Source: Letharia columbiana (lineage: Eukaryota > Ascomycota > Lecanoromycetes > Lecanorales > Parmeliaceae). From it: 64,000 nucleotides of DNA. The stretch is from positions 1,661,388 through 1,725,387 of the forward strand of contig NW_023501039.1 of NCBI RefSeq assembly GCF_014066305.1, given 5' to 3'. Under the pieces are notes generated by a model, which saw only the letters and a list, made by a program, of their open reading frames with translations, made no database searches and was not told where the DNA came from. The position numbers and the translations under genes were made by a program. Position 1 is the stretch's first letter. Every line of letters starts with the position of its first letter. This document shows positions 34,601-46,439 of the stretch, in pieces.

Positions 34601-35019
34601 TTATCTAAACGAATTTTACTTTTTTCGTCTATATAATAGATTATTTAATAATTAATCTTTTTATTAGAAATAAAATAAGTAACTCTATTTAAGTTTCGAA
34701 GAAACTAAGATTTAGAAGTATACTCGAGATAGATTATAAGAATTATTTCTAGATCGTAGTCGAGTCTAACTTCGCGATAACTTATCTAAGAAAATTATTA
34801 ACTATTTCTAACTCGCCGACTTTAATATTTATTAGCTATTCGAAATCGATATTCTTAATTTCTATTAAATAGAAAATAAAGCTATTTAATAGAGTTATAA
34901 TTTATAATAATATCTAAGAAACTTAAACCCTCGCGGAGTTAATCGAAGAATTTCTCGATATCTAGATAAATATTAAATTCGTAAAAATTTCTAAAGAAGA
35001 ATAAATAAAAATTCTATTA
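31603..35019 (+). pseudogene. GypsyA leader, gag and protease relic
   Basis: RIP-mutated. An Asn/Arg/Gln-rich end of gag can be read near 33230-33330. The rest up to 35019 should hold protease by position; I did not find its DSG box with certainty. Less mutated sequence occurs at 31740-31990 and 32230-32350 in the leader or early gag. No functional frame. Confidence 0.55.
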
Positions 35020-36360
35020 TAAGACGACTAGTAATTTAAGATTAGCGATAAAATTAAGATTTATCTACTTAAAATTAAAGATTATAAAGTTATTAATTAA
35101 ACTTTTAATAAGCTTTAACATTAGAATAGACTAAAATATATTAAATAAATTATTTTCTTCGCGTATTTAATCTTTATAATTTAAAAAGCGCTTTTAGAAG
35201 ATAAATATAAAGGTTAATTAGTAGTAGATATTAGAGACTTAAACGACTTAATTTTATATAATACTTATTTAGTTTTACTATAAAATAAAGTAATTAATAT
35301 ATTTATAGATTACCGCTATATTTTAATAGTTAATGCTATATCTTTCTTCTATTAATAGTATATCTATTTCGATTATTAATATATATTTATAATAATAACT
35401 TATCGCGATTAAGAAATATTTAATATATTAATTATAAGTTATATAAATTTAATTACTTACGTCTAGCGCTAAATTAATAAAATCTTATAATAATTAAGTA
35501 GAGTAAAAGCTTATATTAACGATATCGTAATTAAGATAACTATCTTTTAAGAATACTTAAGAGATCTTTAAGAATTTTTTAAGTTATTTATAAAGTATAA
35601 TATTATTATCTCGCTAATTAAAGCTTTTCTAGACTATTTTAATATTAATTTATTTAATTATAAGATTAATTCGTTTAACTTAATTTCCCTAGAAGAGAAA
35701 TAAAAAATATTCTTAAAATTTTAATATTCTAATACTCTCGGCGAGCTTAAGTATTATCTTAAATTTATAGAATATCTTTAATAATATATATATTTCTATA
35801 TCTAACTCTTAAATCTACTATAGAAATTAAAGACTTTACTTCTTAAAAAAGCTCTCTTAATAAATTATTAATAAAAATAATTCGTATTTATAAAGCGTCT
35901 TCTAAATTCTATAAAGTCTTAATTCGCGTTATTTTAATTATTATAAAAAGTCTTATCTTATTCTTTAATTCTTATATACTTTAATAATAAGAGAATATTA
36001 TAAATAGATCTAGATACTTTTAAAGAGTTTAATTTTAAAGCTATTATTTTCTATATTAGAGAAGATAAGGATCTTATCAATAAGTAGCCTTCCCATATTA
36101 CTATAAAATCTATACTCTTTCTATTAAGACTCTTAACTTCTATTAAAAATAACTATTAATCTATAAAGCTCGAAATTATAAATTTCGTCTAGATATTTAA
36201 GAAAGTAAGATATATAGTAAAATTCTCTAAGCATTTAGTAAGAATATAAACGAATTACTTCGCTATTCTCGATATTATAAAATAGAGCTTTATTATATCA
36301 ACGACGTCGATAATATAAATAAATATAAAATTAATAAGAGCTTTTTAATTTTTTCGCTAG
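35020..36360 (+). pseudogene. GypsyA RT and first part of RNase H relic
   Basis: Plus-strand reading gives gypsy RT blocks: KIYPL, then SYPVF-like sequence, VVDIRDLNDLI near 35225-35255, VNAISFFYQ-like around the first catalytic Asp, and YINDIV for YIDDIV (near 35513-35530, Asp to Asn as RIP would do). After it come LGELEYYL-type connection sequence and RNase H. The last bases before Gypsy2 read SIIQINI-LIRA-QFFRQ. Stops throughout. Confidence 0.78.
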
Positions 36361-36365
36361 TTTAA
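36361..36365. repeat. Gypsy2 target site duplication TTTAA (left copy)
   Basis: TTTAA just left of the Gypsy2 3' LTR; repeated at 46619-46623. Removing Gypsy2 rejoins FFRQ to FNLEIRYKSNKDYIV, a perfect RNase H continuation, which confirms both element limits. Confidence 0.9.
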
Positions 36366-36543
36366 TATGAGAGTAATATGAAAATATAGACATAAGAGTA
36401 ATATATAGTAAAGATGATTATTCTTCTACTAAGAAGTAACTACTTATAATACTAAGCTAAGATTCTTATTAAGATATCTCCTTAATAAATACGAAGATAA
36501 GTAAAATCATATATCTATATAATTACGATAGCTTATTATAATA
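36366..36543 (-). repeat. Gypsy2 3' LTR (178 bp)
   Basis: Aligns along its length with 8019-8197, beginning TATGAGAGTAATATG, with one base deleted. RIP-mutated. Confidence 0.9.
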
Positions 36544-36629
36544 ATATACCGCCGATAAAAAAGCTTATAGCGACCTCGATATATAAGTATAGAGTATTAT
36601 AAAAGTAAATATATTAGTAATGCTCTTAT

Positions 36630-39600
36630 ATAATTAATTTCTTTCTTCTAGATATTACGACCGTAATAGCCGTAGTAGACTTCGAAGATTCGATTATAAA
36701 AGGCTTCTATAATGTTATTAGAGATAATAATTCTAATAGCGAAGATAGTAATAATATAATAGTATAATCGATTATAGAAGACTTCTATAAATTTATTATT
36801 AATAGCGGAGGTAGTTAGTAAGAAGATAGTAGTAAATTAGACGATATAGCGGTCTTATAGTCTTTTACTAATTTCGAAGTATCGCCTAGATACTTAATAT
36901 TATATTATTAATTATACTTAGAATTATATCCTTTCTATTATACTAGATATTCGATTAATTAACTCTTATTATAACGTTTAATACGCTTATTAAGTAAGAA
37001 TTATAGTTTATATAACTTATAATTATTAATATCGCCTTCTACGTAGATAGAATTAGACTTCTTTAATAATAATCTATAAAAGAGATTAATATTAGCGAGC
37101 TATAGCTTTAGCTATACTATCGAGAATATAAGATAAACTCTTTAATAATTAGATATATCGAGGCGATAAGCTTACTTATCTATCTTAGTAATAATTTCGA
37201 AAAGATTAATATAGTATTAGTTAAGCTTATCTATCTTTATAATATTAATAAATTATGAGATAAAGTAGTCTTTATATAGATATAAGAGTATCTTATCTTT
37301 TTTTCTAAAGTATATAGACTAATACTTATAATTATAATAAAATTTCTAAGATATTTAGATAAAGCTTATTATATCGATAACTTTAACCTTAGTAATAGTA
37401 TATATCTACTACGATAGTTTAAATAATATAATAAGATTAAGAGTCTTATTAAGAGGGAACTCGTAGAAGAGCTTATTTAATAACTTAGTTATAATAATTA
37501 ATTATATATTATTAAGAAGTACTTATATATATAAGAGAATAATAAGCTATATTAAAGACTTCTTTAAAGTATATAAATAAAAGTATAAAGCGATTTTAGC
37601 CGTCTAGTTAATACGTTTATTACTATTATTTATCTAGAAATAATAGATAATAGAGTATAGTAGTTTAACTTCTAATCTATTAAATATAGCTTTCTATAGC
37701 TCTAATAGAAATTTAAGATCTCTATTAGATAGTAAGACTTTTAGTATTTCTTAGTTATCTATATCGAGGTAATTTAGTAGAGTAATAATCTACTCTTTAA
37801 TATCTTAGATAAATTTATTAGAGATATAAGTAGTCCGCTTCGTGAACTTATCTATAATAATTATTATATAATTAAATCTCTCGTTAGATAATAATATAGT
37901 AAGAATAAAATTAAGTGTTAAGATGTGGAAAGATAAGATAAAACTCTTTATAAGTTATAGATAATTATAAGACTTATAACGGCGAGTTTATAATATTAAA
38001 TATTTAGAATAGTACTTAATATAGCTATAAAGGTGCTTAAATAATCTTTATATATATTATAATTTAAAGATTATATCGAAAGATCTTTCGAAATTTAAAT
38101 AATTATCTTTATAAGCGATTTCGAGAATATCTTTAATTAGTAATTAAGGTATATATAATCGTTTAAGATCGATAAATTTATTTTTATAAAAAATAAGATT
38201 AAAGTTCGTGATATTATAAATAAAAGAAAGCTTAACGCTCTTATTTTTAGTTATTAGCTTTATATTAATATTTATAATACTAATAATTCTTATCTAGTAT
38301 AAATCTATACTATATTTAATAAGAAGCCTACTATAAAAGACTTTATTTATCTCTACTACGATAGTAGAGTAATTATAAATATTATTATAATCTATTACTT
38401 ATATAGTATAGATATATAAGATATTAAGCTTCGAGTAATCTTCGAATAGCGTTAATTTATTAATATTTATAAGGCGTGAAAAAGCGTCTAATATAATATA
38501 TTTCTTATTAAACTTATATTTTATATCGAGATAAAATTAGCGAAGAAATTAAGAAATATATACTAGTTATATATTTAGTCTTATTATAGACGTTATAAAA
38601 GTAATAAAAGATTACTTTATAATATTAAGGATAACTAAATAATTAGTCTAAATAATAATAAATCGCTTAGACGATTTTATAAGATATCGAACCTTCTTAA
38701 TAATCTATATAAATCCTACTATCTTAAGTTTTATAAATTAATAGTTCTTCTTAATAAAAGTTAATATTCTTAATAAATATATAATTAACTTTATAATAAT
38801 TCTAGATAATTACTTAATATTAGATATAATAACGTATTTCTTTTTAATATAAAATATCTATATATCAAAATCCTATTTTCTAGAGATATTAAGATCTATT
38901 TATAAATCTCTATTTAAATTAAAGTATATAAGTAATAAGAGTTTACTTAAAGCTTTCTATAGACTTTTAAAGCTTTAATTCTTCTACGAGAAAGCCTTTA
39001 ATAGACGAAGCTTAAAGAAGTAAATACGACGTAGATTATCCTTAGTTAATATCTCTTTAAATAAGTAAGTCTTTAATACTTATAGAGGATTAGTAAGCTA
39101 CGCGTAGTAGTAGATAAAACTTCTTAAATAGCTTATTAGTTTGAGATAGTATTTAAGATCTTTAAGTATATTAGAGTAAATAATCTTATTAATAACTTTT
39201 AACTTATTCTTAACTATTATTATATTAAAAGAATTAACTTAACGCCTTAATAGATTAATATTAAGATATTTTAGAAAGGTTTTTATAAACGCGATAATAA
39301 TATTATATTTAATTAAGATTTAAAATAGCTTTCGAAGATATATAATATACTTTTTTAAGGTTTTAAAGTCTAATATAATATTATCGATATATACTTAAAT
39401 AAAGTCTTTAATAAATTATAGAATTTTATTAATCTATCGTTATATATAAGCTATAGAATTTATATATCTTATAATTAATACGTTAAAAATCTCTTAACCT
39501 CGATAAGAAATTATAATAAGTATATAGCGATAATTATAATAAATAAATTATTAATAGAAGAAAGATATTATATTAAATATAGATAAATAAGTATATTCTA

Positions 39601-39644
39601 ATAGTCTTACTATAATATCTAATTATAGTAATATAAGATATATA
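36630..39644 (-). pseudogene. Gypsy2 pol relic, chromodomain to RT
   Basis: RIP-mutated counterpart of most of the Gypsy1 pol frame (8290 to about 11347). Order from left: Pro-rich tail, chromodomain, integrase, RNase H, RT. Landmarks such as TCGATATATACTTA near 39384 correspond to the YIDD region at 11083-11100. Stops are frequent. The match stops abruptly at 39644, where H2 begins, and resumes at 42204. Confidence 0.85.
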
Positions 39645-39925
39645 TTAGTATATATAAAAGAATAAGGTAGGGCTAAGCTTGAAAACCTTGAATTTGTATA
39701 TGCAGCCAATTATCAATTCGGGTTCGCTACGCTTTTTAGTTAGACCGGCTAAGTCAGCCCGGTAGCCCTCCCGTACCTTCCTCATCAAAAATTTATATGT
39801 AGAAGTTTTACACTTTGAAGTACTCAGCTTGCGATATATATAGTTACTTTATAATTCCTCAAATTGTAAAGCTCGCTTTGCGCTTTCTAACGCTGTAAAA
39901 ATTATGAAGTTTGACCTACTATTGG

Positions 39926-40448
39926 TGGATTAAATGGATATTTAAATATAATAGTTATAGTAGTCACACCAGACGCGTCCGGGATCGGATAATAATCCTT
40001 CCACCTGTTTATTATTCTTCCACCATTCTATCAATTCTATTAATTCTATCAATTCTATCAATTCCATCAATATAAATATAATCGTCTTCGGTACCCCTCG
40101 CCCAATTAGAGCCCCTTACTGACGCCCCCAGGCCACCCCTCGACGAATCCGCTACTGCTGGCAATCGAGGCCGCAAGCGAGCCCAACAGCTACCTACTAC
40201 TGCTCATAAACGCGTTGAAAGGCCCTCAAAAAGAGCCCGAACGGATACGTCCTCCCCTACATACTCCTCCCAAGCCAGCGGTAGATGGGTTAAACTAATA
40301 TTCAAATATTGTAATCACACCAAACGCGTCCGGGATCGGATAATAATCCTTCCACCTATTTGTGTAACTATTCTTCTTCCACCATTCTACCAATTCTACC
40401 AATTCTATTAATTCCATTAATATGAACACATTTACCCTCGGTACCCTC
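39926..40448 (+). repeat. Duplicated block of about 170 bp inside H2
   Basis: 39926-40099 and 40284-40448 share CGCGTCCGGGATCGGATAAT, CCTTCCACCT, a CAATTCTAT microrepeat run and a CCTCGGTACCCCTCG-type end. They flank the coding-like segment 40100-40283. RIP-mutated counterparts occur in H1 and H3. Confidence 0.85.
40100..40283 (+). other. GC-rich coding-like segment in H2
   Basis: One plus frame, open from about 40108 to 40283, reads a basic and Ser/Thr-rich peptide (including RGRKRAQQ and RPSKRARTD, resembling nuclear-localisation sequence). There is no start or stop of its own. The corresponding part of H1 (about 51690-51980, minus) is longer. It may be a captured piece of a host gene; I cannot identify it. 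Confidence 0.4.
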
Positions 40449-41720
40449 GCACTCAGTTGAACAAGAGGAGGATCTACAACAGGCGAATGCGGAGAACACT
40501 GCGGAGAATGCGGAGAACATTGCGGAGACAGTCGCAGCAGCAGTGACACAACAGGCCTACTCTCCACGATCTCACACCAATCCACTCAGCCAGTGCAAGA
40601 GAAGTCACTACAGCAGGCGAATACGGAGAACACTACGGAGAAACCAAGCGACAACAAGGCCCCCAGCACCAAGAACAGGCTCAGCTCTCCAAGATCCCAC
40701 GTTATATGCTCTCCACGATTCCACATCAAATCATCACTCAGCAAGCGGAGAACACCACTGCAACTTAGCCTGTCATCCCCACTGCATTAAGGAGTAAGAG
40801 GAGGAACTACAACAGGCAAATGCGGAGAACACTGCGGAGAACACTATGGAGAACACTGCGGAGAAACCAAGCGACAACAAGGCCCCCAGCACCAAGAACA
40901 GGCTCAGCTCTCCAAGATCCCACGTCATATACTCTCCACGATTCCACATCAAATCATCACTCAGCAAGCGGAGAACACCACTGCAACTTGGCCGTTCCAC
41001 ATCAAATCATCACTCAGCAAGCGGAGAACACCACTGCAACTTGGCCTGTCATCCCCACTACATTGAGGAGCAAGAGGAGGAACTACAACAGGCAAATGCG
41101 GAGAACACTGCGGAGAACTACAACAAATGGAGAACACTGCGGAGAAACCAAGCGGCAACAAGGCCACCATCGTCAAGAACACGGCTCAGCTCTCCAAGAT
41201 CCCACGTCATATGCTCTCCACGATTCCACATCAAATCATCACTCAGCAAGCGGAGAACACCACTGCAACTTAGCCTGTCATCCCCACTACATTAAGGAGT
41301 AAGAGGAGGAACTACAACAGGCAAATGCGGAGAACACTGCTGGAGAACACTATGGAGAACACTGCGGAGAAACCAAGCGGCAACAAGGCCCCCAGCACCA
41401 AGAACACGGCTCAGCTCTCCAAGATCCCACGTCATATGCTCTCCACGGTTCCACATCAAATCATCACTCAGCAAGCGGAGAACACCACTGCAACTTAGCC
41501 TGTCATCCCCACTGCATTAAGGAGTAAGAGGAGGAACTACAACAGGCAAATGCGGAGAACACTGCGGAGAACACTATGGAGAACACTGCGGAGAAACCAA
41601 GCGGCAATAAGGCCACCATCGTCAAGAACACGGCTCAGCTCTCCAAGATCCCACGTCAAATCATCACTCAGCAAGCGGAGAACACCACTGCAACTTGGCC
41701 TGTCATCCCCACTGCATTGA
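40440..41720 (+). repeat. H2 minisatellite, about five units of 225-330 bp
   Basis: Unit starts (GAGGAGGA-CTACAACAGGC) are near 40466, 40798, 41073, 41303 and 41528; spacing is 225-332 bases because inner blocks are duplicated or lost. Each unit holds 12-bp GCGGAGAACACT subrepeats, GGCTCAGCTCTCCAAGATCC, CCACATCAAATCATCACTCA and GCAAGCGGAGAACACCACTG. Units are nearly identical, so recently homogenised. Open frames across it on both strands are a by-product of a stop-poor repeat; I call no gene. Confidence 0.9.
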
Positions 41721-42173
41721 TATGGTACATCACTGCAATGACGTCACAAGAGGAGGATCTACTGCGACGATCACAGCCAATTAGGCCTCTGCAGGAGGAA
41801 CATCGGACGATACATATTTAGACGAATTGAAACCGTCCGATGTCTTGCTCTGACAGCTATTTCATTATTCGAAAGATTTCACTGCGGCAGGAGATAATGT
41901 GGGATTCACACCACTAATTGGCATGTTGTCTCCATTTCTTTCCGGTATTTCGATACTTCTTGCCATAAGGACATGGCCTTTCTCTGTTTTTTGTGGGCAA
42001 TTATTACGGATTAATCCTTCACACTCGATACACCTTCCTAATTAGGCCTTAGCGCGCCTCTCTCCGCACATATGTCCCTGTATAATTAGGTCAAAAACGC
42101 ACAGCAAGCGATCAGAGTTCGATTTGACTTAGGGCTAGGGCTAAAATTCGATATGACTTAGAAAAATCCAACT

Positions 42174-42193
42174 CCATGAATTTAATTCATAGG
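42174..42193 (+). other. H2 3' hairpin
   Basis: CCATGAATTTAATTCATAGG can fold with a 7-bp stem ATGAATT/AATTCAT extended by CC/GG across a bulged A. The next 10 bases (CCTTTACTTG) end the element. In Helitrons a hairpin about 10-12 bases from the 3' end acts as the rolling-circle terminator. Confidence 0.65.
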
Positions 42194-42203
42194 CCTTTAC
42201 TTG

Positions 42204-42641
42204 TTTAAAATAATAAGATTATTAAGGCCTTTAATATCTATTATAGCTCTTCTCTTCCGCTTATCGTTTAATAGCGTTTTCTAAATTATAAATATAAGAT
42301 AGTTAAATAAGATAGACTTAATAGTATATTTAAGTTTATCTTATTATTATAAATTATTAAATATATTATTAACTACTTCTCTATTATTAATACTTAAAGA
42401 ATAGATCTTTATATAATTAGACTTTAATAATTTATTTTATTAATTATCGCGTAGCGTAATCTTTATCTAATCGTATTTAAATACTTTAATAAAGCCTTTA
42501 TCTCTTTATAAGATAAGAAATTTATCGATTAGATTTATTAGAATTTAAGTATTATATTTATTATTATAGATTATAATATCGTTTAATAACTTAATCTCTT
42601 TAGTAATATCTAATTAAGATATAATAGCATTATAAATAAAC
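42204..42641 (-). pseudogene. Gypsy2 pol relic, upstream of H2
   Basis: Continues the match to Gypsy1 from 11348 to its pol ATG (equivalent near 42575), then runs on for about 65 bases with sequence absent from Gypsy1, showing the native polyprotein continued upstream. RIP-mutated. Confidence 0.8.
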
Positions 42642-42712
42642 TACATCTGCAAATCTGAAAAGTTCCTACTAAATTTCAAATTGCTGATCTTGCGAATAGG
42701 GCTGAAATTAAG

Positions 42713-42800
42713 AATTCCGCCGGTTCAGCAACTATCTCAAAATCAGCCAAAATTCCGCCGATTCAGCAACTATCTCAAAATCAGCCAAATTCCGCCGATT
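42713..42800 (+). repeat. 38-bp tandem repeat
   Basis: Units start AATTCCGCCG at 42713, 42751 and 42788, with TTCAGCAACTATCTCAAAAT inside. It overlaps the end of the transposase remnant, so the duplication is younger than the coding sequence. Confidence 0.85.
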
Positions 42801-42978
42801 CAATAACTATTCTAATCTTTTCCGCCAGTTCTACCAGTTTAGTAGCAATACGCACGAAAAAGAAAAGTTCTAATAATCGACGTTGCGACGACAAGGTTCT
42901 ATAACAACGAGTATCACCCAACTCAAATTTGACTACGGAATTAAACGATTCAATGAAATTAGTCGCGTAGGTGATGCT
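42781..42978 (-). pseudogene. C-terminal transposase remnant, MULE-like
   Basis: A 65-codon open stretch without ATG, ending at TGA (42781-42783) and bounded upstream by an in-frame TAG. It reads SITYATNFIESFNSVVKFEL near the start, then a Leu/Arg-rich helix. The (T)TN-x-x-E-S-x-N pattern followed by basic and Leu-rich sequence is typical of the end of the Mutator-type (MULE/IS256) transposase. Only the final part survives and the catalytic DDE is absent. hAT or another family is not excluded. Confidence 0.45.
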
Positions 42979-43258
42979 CTAATTATATAGCGCACAATAA
43001 TACGCATGTTGATAATAATATATATTAATACCATATGTATATAGAATAATACTTACTAGTAGAGTATATTAGGTGCATTACATAAATTTTTAAAGTTACA
43101 ATTTTTTTAAAGTTGCTAAACTAATAGAACTGGCGAAGGATTAAGATGTTACTAAACTAGTAAAGGGTTAATATAGGCAAGTCTGCTTAATAGCTAAATC
43201 GTGCTAAATCGTACTTTGATGCCCCGCGAAATCGTCGAAGTTTTCGTTTGTAGATGTA

Positions 43259-46200
43259 CGAGAGACTATTAATTATACTTATTAATACTATTATAATAAG
43301 AATAATTATTTTCTTAATTTAATTATTTATAATAGACTTATCTATAAAAGACTTCGATAAAGACTTTATAAAGAAGATATTTTTATAATTAATTTTATAT
43401 AATATATCTAGATAAAGCTTCTTAGAAATTTAAATAATCTAATTAATTTTATTTTTAATTAAAACTTCGATAATATATAAGTTTATAAGATAAGCGTATA
43501 GAGTTAAATTTCGCTATATTATTAGCTTAAAAATATAATCTCTCTTAGATAATTCTTTAGAAGAGTTAATAGATATTATAATATTAATATAAAATATTAT
43601 AATTAAGGCCTTATAAGTATAAATAATATATCTCTAATATAAATTATATTATTAATTAATAATATTAATAATAATAGTATAATTATTAATATATATTTTA
43701 ACTTAAATAATATTAAGTATAATCTTCTTAAGATTTATAATATTATTTTCTAGTAATATATAAGCTTTTAAACTATTAATAAGATATATTTCCCTTTAAA
43801 TATAATAGAGAATCTTACTATCGTCTATCTTATTAATAGAGATATATATTAAAATTAGTATATACTTATTAATATTATATATAATTAAATCTAAGCCCTT
43901 AATATAAAGAGATAAAATTATTCTTCGAATTTCTATAAAAGATAATAATACTAGTAGCTACGATTTATTTACTAAAATAACTTTATAATCGATATTAATA
44001 TAAATCTTCTTATCGATTATATTAGACTATAGGCGTATAAAGATGTAAGCGTAGTTTCACTCTTAAAAAGCAAGTTTTATATCTAGATTAAACTTCTCGA
44101 TAAAGTTAAAATTAATAATTTTAATAGAATTAAAGTCTTAGTAATAGAAGACTTCTAATTAATAAACGAAAGGCTTCTATTTAACTACGGAAGACTCTTA
44201 TAAATAGCTCTTCTACTTAACTACGAAAAGCTCTTATAAATAACTCTTCTATAAATATTTATAAAGTTTTATTTTTAATATAAATAATATATCGTAGTTC
44301 TAATAAATTATATAAATATTGACGAAGTTAGTATAAATCTCTTTATATAACTATTTTTTATAATTATTAATAAAGCTTTTCTTAAATAATTCGCCTTAAT
44401 AAACTTTTTATATTTTATTATATTTTTAAAAGATATTAGATTAATTCTTATTAATATAATTAGCTTAATTATAAACTATTTAATCGTTATAATTAACTTA
44501 ATAAATAGCGGTTTAATTATAATAAATACCTTATAGCTGCTATAGCTATTTACTTCTATTACTTTAATAATTATAATTATCTTATTTTAAAAATCTTTTA
44601 TCTTAAAAAGAATTTAATTACTTAAATTAATTCGAGAATATTAAATCTAATATACTTAAAGAATCGACGATTTAAAGATATAACGATATAATAAGCGAAT
44701 AATTATCTTATAAAGTATATTACTAATTTAATTAATAATCGTATTATTAATTATTATAAGCGTATTATTCTCTATTATAAGATTTATTCTAATAGCTAGA
44801 AGACTATCGCGAATAGAATTAAGATTAAAAGAAGTTAAATAATTAATTTCCGTAGTTCTACTAATCTTAATAATTAATATTTAATTAATCTTATCGAAGG
44901 TCTTATTAAAAGATTTAATTATTATATTATTATTATAATAGTTAACTTTATTAAAGCCTTTAATAAAATAATCTAGATATCTTAAATTATATATCTTTCT
45001 TTAATTTAAATACTTAAATAAACGAAGAAATTGATATTATAGTAGACGATAAGTCTATAAAAGTATATAAGTTTACTATAATACCTTAGTAGATAAATAT
45101 TAATTAATTTTTAATATTATCTATATTAGTAAACTTTATATAATAAATAATTACTTATATATAATTCGAAGACTCTCTTCTATTATATATATCTATTAAG
45201 ATATACTTCTTAGTAATAAAATAAGCGAGTATTACTATAATTAATTCCTTAAATTATCTTAATAATATCTTATACTATTTCTTAATATTATTATTTATTT
45301 ATAAATTAAGCTTCTTAAGATTTAATAATTCAATAATATACTATAATAATACTATATCTCTTAATACTATATTAAGATTAACTTTAATTATAAAGAAGCT
45401 TTTTATAATAGCTATATCTTATAGCTATTTTATAAAAAGAATAACGCTATAGAAGTAAATATCTTTATTAATTATAACGATCTCATCTTCTTTATAAGAT
45501 TTATCGAGATAAAAATCGAAGTAACTAAGATTCGATAAATTCTATTAATTAAAAGTACTCGTAGTAGATAACTTTCTAGGTAAACCTTATAGCTCTAGCT
45601 ATTCTATAAAGTCTATAGAGTTAAATAGTATTTATAAATTCTATAATACTTAGATAATAGCTCTTTAAATAGTATTATTAATATCTTATTAAAGCTATTA
45701 ATAATCGAGAGAAGCGTTAGAAGTTATAATATTACCGTAAATTATAATCTCTATAGAGATCTTAGATATAGAAGAAGAATATCTACTAGATAAGCTTATT
45801 AATATAAGACTTCTTATTTAAATAATTTCTAAAGATTTCTATATAGTTAATAAAAGAGAGCTTAATAAAAATAAATTTAATAAGATAATATCGATTAAAG
45901 AAGACTTTAGTAACTCTGCTAGCTATATAATAAAATTATTAAAATCTCTAACTACTTTACGAAAGAAAAGTTTATTAATAACTTAATCTAATAACTATAA
46001 TATTAACAACTTAAATTCTAGAGAATTAGATTTAGTTTTTACTCTATTATCTTATAACGTAGATAAAAGCCTTAATAGCTTTAGGGGCTTAAGAATATAA
46101 GTAATAAGATATTAAATTATAGATACTATTGAAGGCTTTAATAGATTAAGATATAAGTATACTATTTTAATAAAGTCGTCGATTCGAAAGGCTAGTATAA

Positions 46201-46439
46201 TTACTCTTTAATTAATATAAATATAAACGATATTAATATTAAGAAGATATTCTACTAGATTAAAATTGCTTACTAAATTAGTAAGATAGTAAAGATTTTA
46301 ATTAGTAAATAAAAGAGTGTTAGCGAAAGGCTTAAAGAATTAAGTAAATAAAGTACTATTAAATAAATACATAATGATAGAGAAGCTTCTAAATTATTCG
46401 ATAGTTAATTGACATCGAATAATAATATTACTATTATAT
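43259..46439 (-). pseudogene. Gypsy2 5' region (expected gag and protease), RIP-saturated
   Basis: Lies between the inverted-repeat element and the 5' LTR, so by position it is the leader, gag and protease of Gypsy2. Minus readings (for instance 44700-44990 and 45640-46050) are partly continuous but I could not recognise a gag or protease motif, so another insertion inside is possible. Near the LTR, ATTCGATAG and CATCGAATAA (46397-46422) can form a hairpin. Confidence 0.45.

Larger units (their letters stand above)
39645..42203 (+). mobile_element. H2: unmutated Helitron-like element with internal minisatellite
   Basis: A 2559-bp CA/TG-rich element in RIP-saturated Gypsy2 pol. Comparison with the uninterrupted Gypsy1 sequence puts the empty site between 11347 and 11348: nothing is lost and no duplication beyond TT can be made. 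Taken as TTAGTATATA...TTTACTTG it sits between A and T; shifting one base gives T/T. A hairpin (42174-42193) lies 10 bases before the 3' end, as in Helitrons. Inside are a unique 5' part, a duplicated 170-bp block, a GC-rich coding-like segment and a minisatellite. No Rep or helicase, so non-autonomous. Relatives: H1, H3, copy E. The termini are not the canonical TC...CTRR, so the Helitron label is tentative; the limits are firm. Confidence 0.8.
42642..43258. mobile_element. 617-bp inverted-repeat element with transposase remnant
   Basis: Largely unmutated island. Ends are TACATCTGCAAA (42642-42653) and, inverted, TTTGTAGATGTA (43247-43258): 11 of 12 match. The flanks (left TAAATAAAC, right CGAGAGACT) do not give a clear duplication. 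It holds a 38-bp tandem repeat and a C-terminal transposase remnant. A middle part (42985-43060) looks more AT-rich and decayed. Superfamily uncertain; MULE is my first guess from the remnant. Confidence 0.6.

Noticed and set aside
40440..41720. CRISPR-like array
   Set aside because: Units are hundreds of bases long with no short repeats and unique spacers, and the genome is eukaryotic.
40295..41821. Several overlapping open frames of 60-160 codons on both strands
   Set aside because: They run through the H2 minisatellite and duplicated block, overlap each other in different frames and have no domain. A stop-poor tandem repeat explains them.
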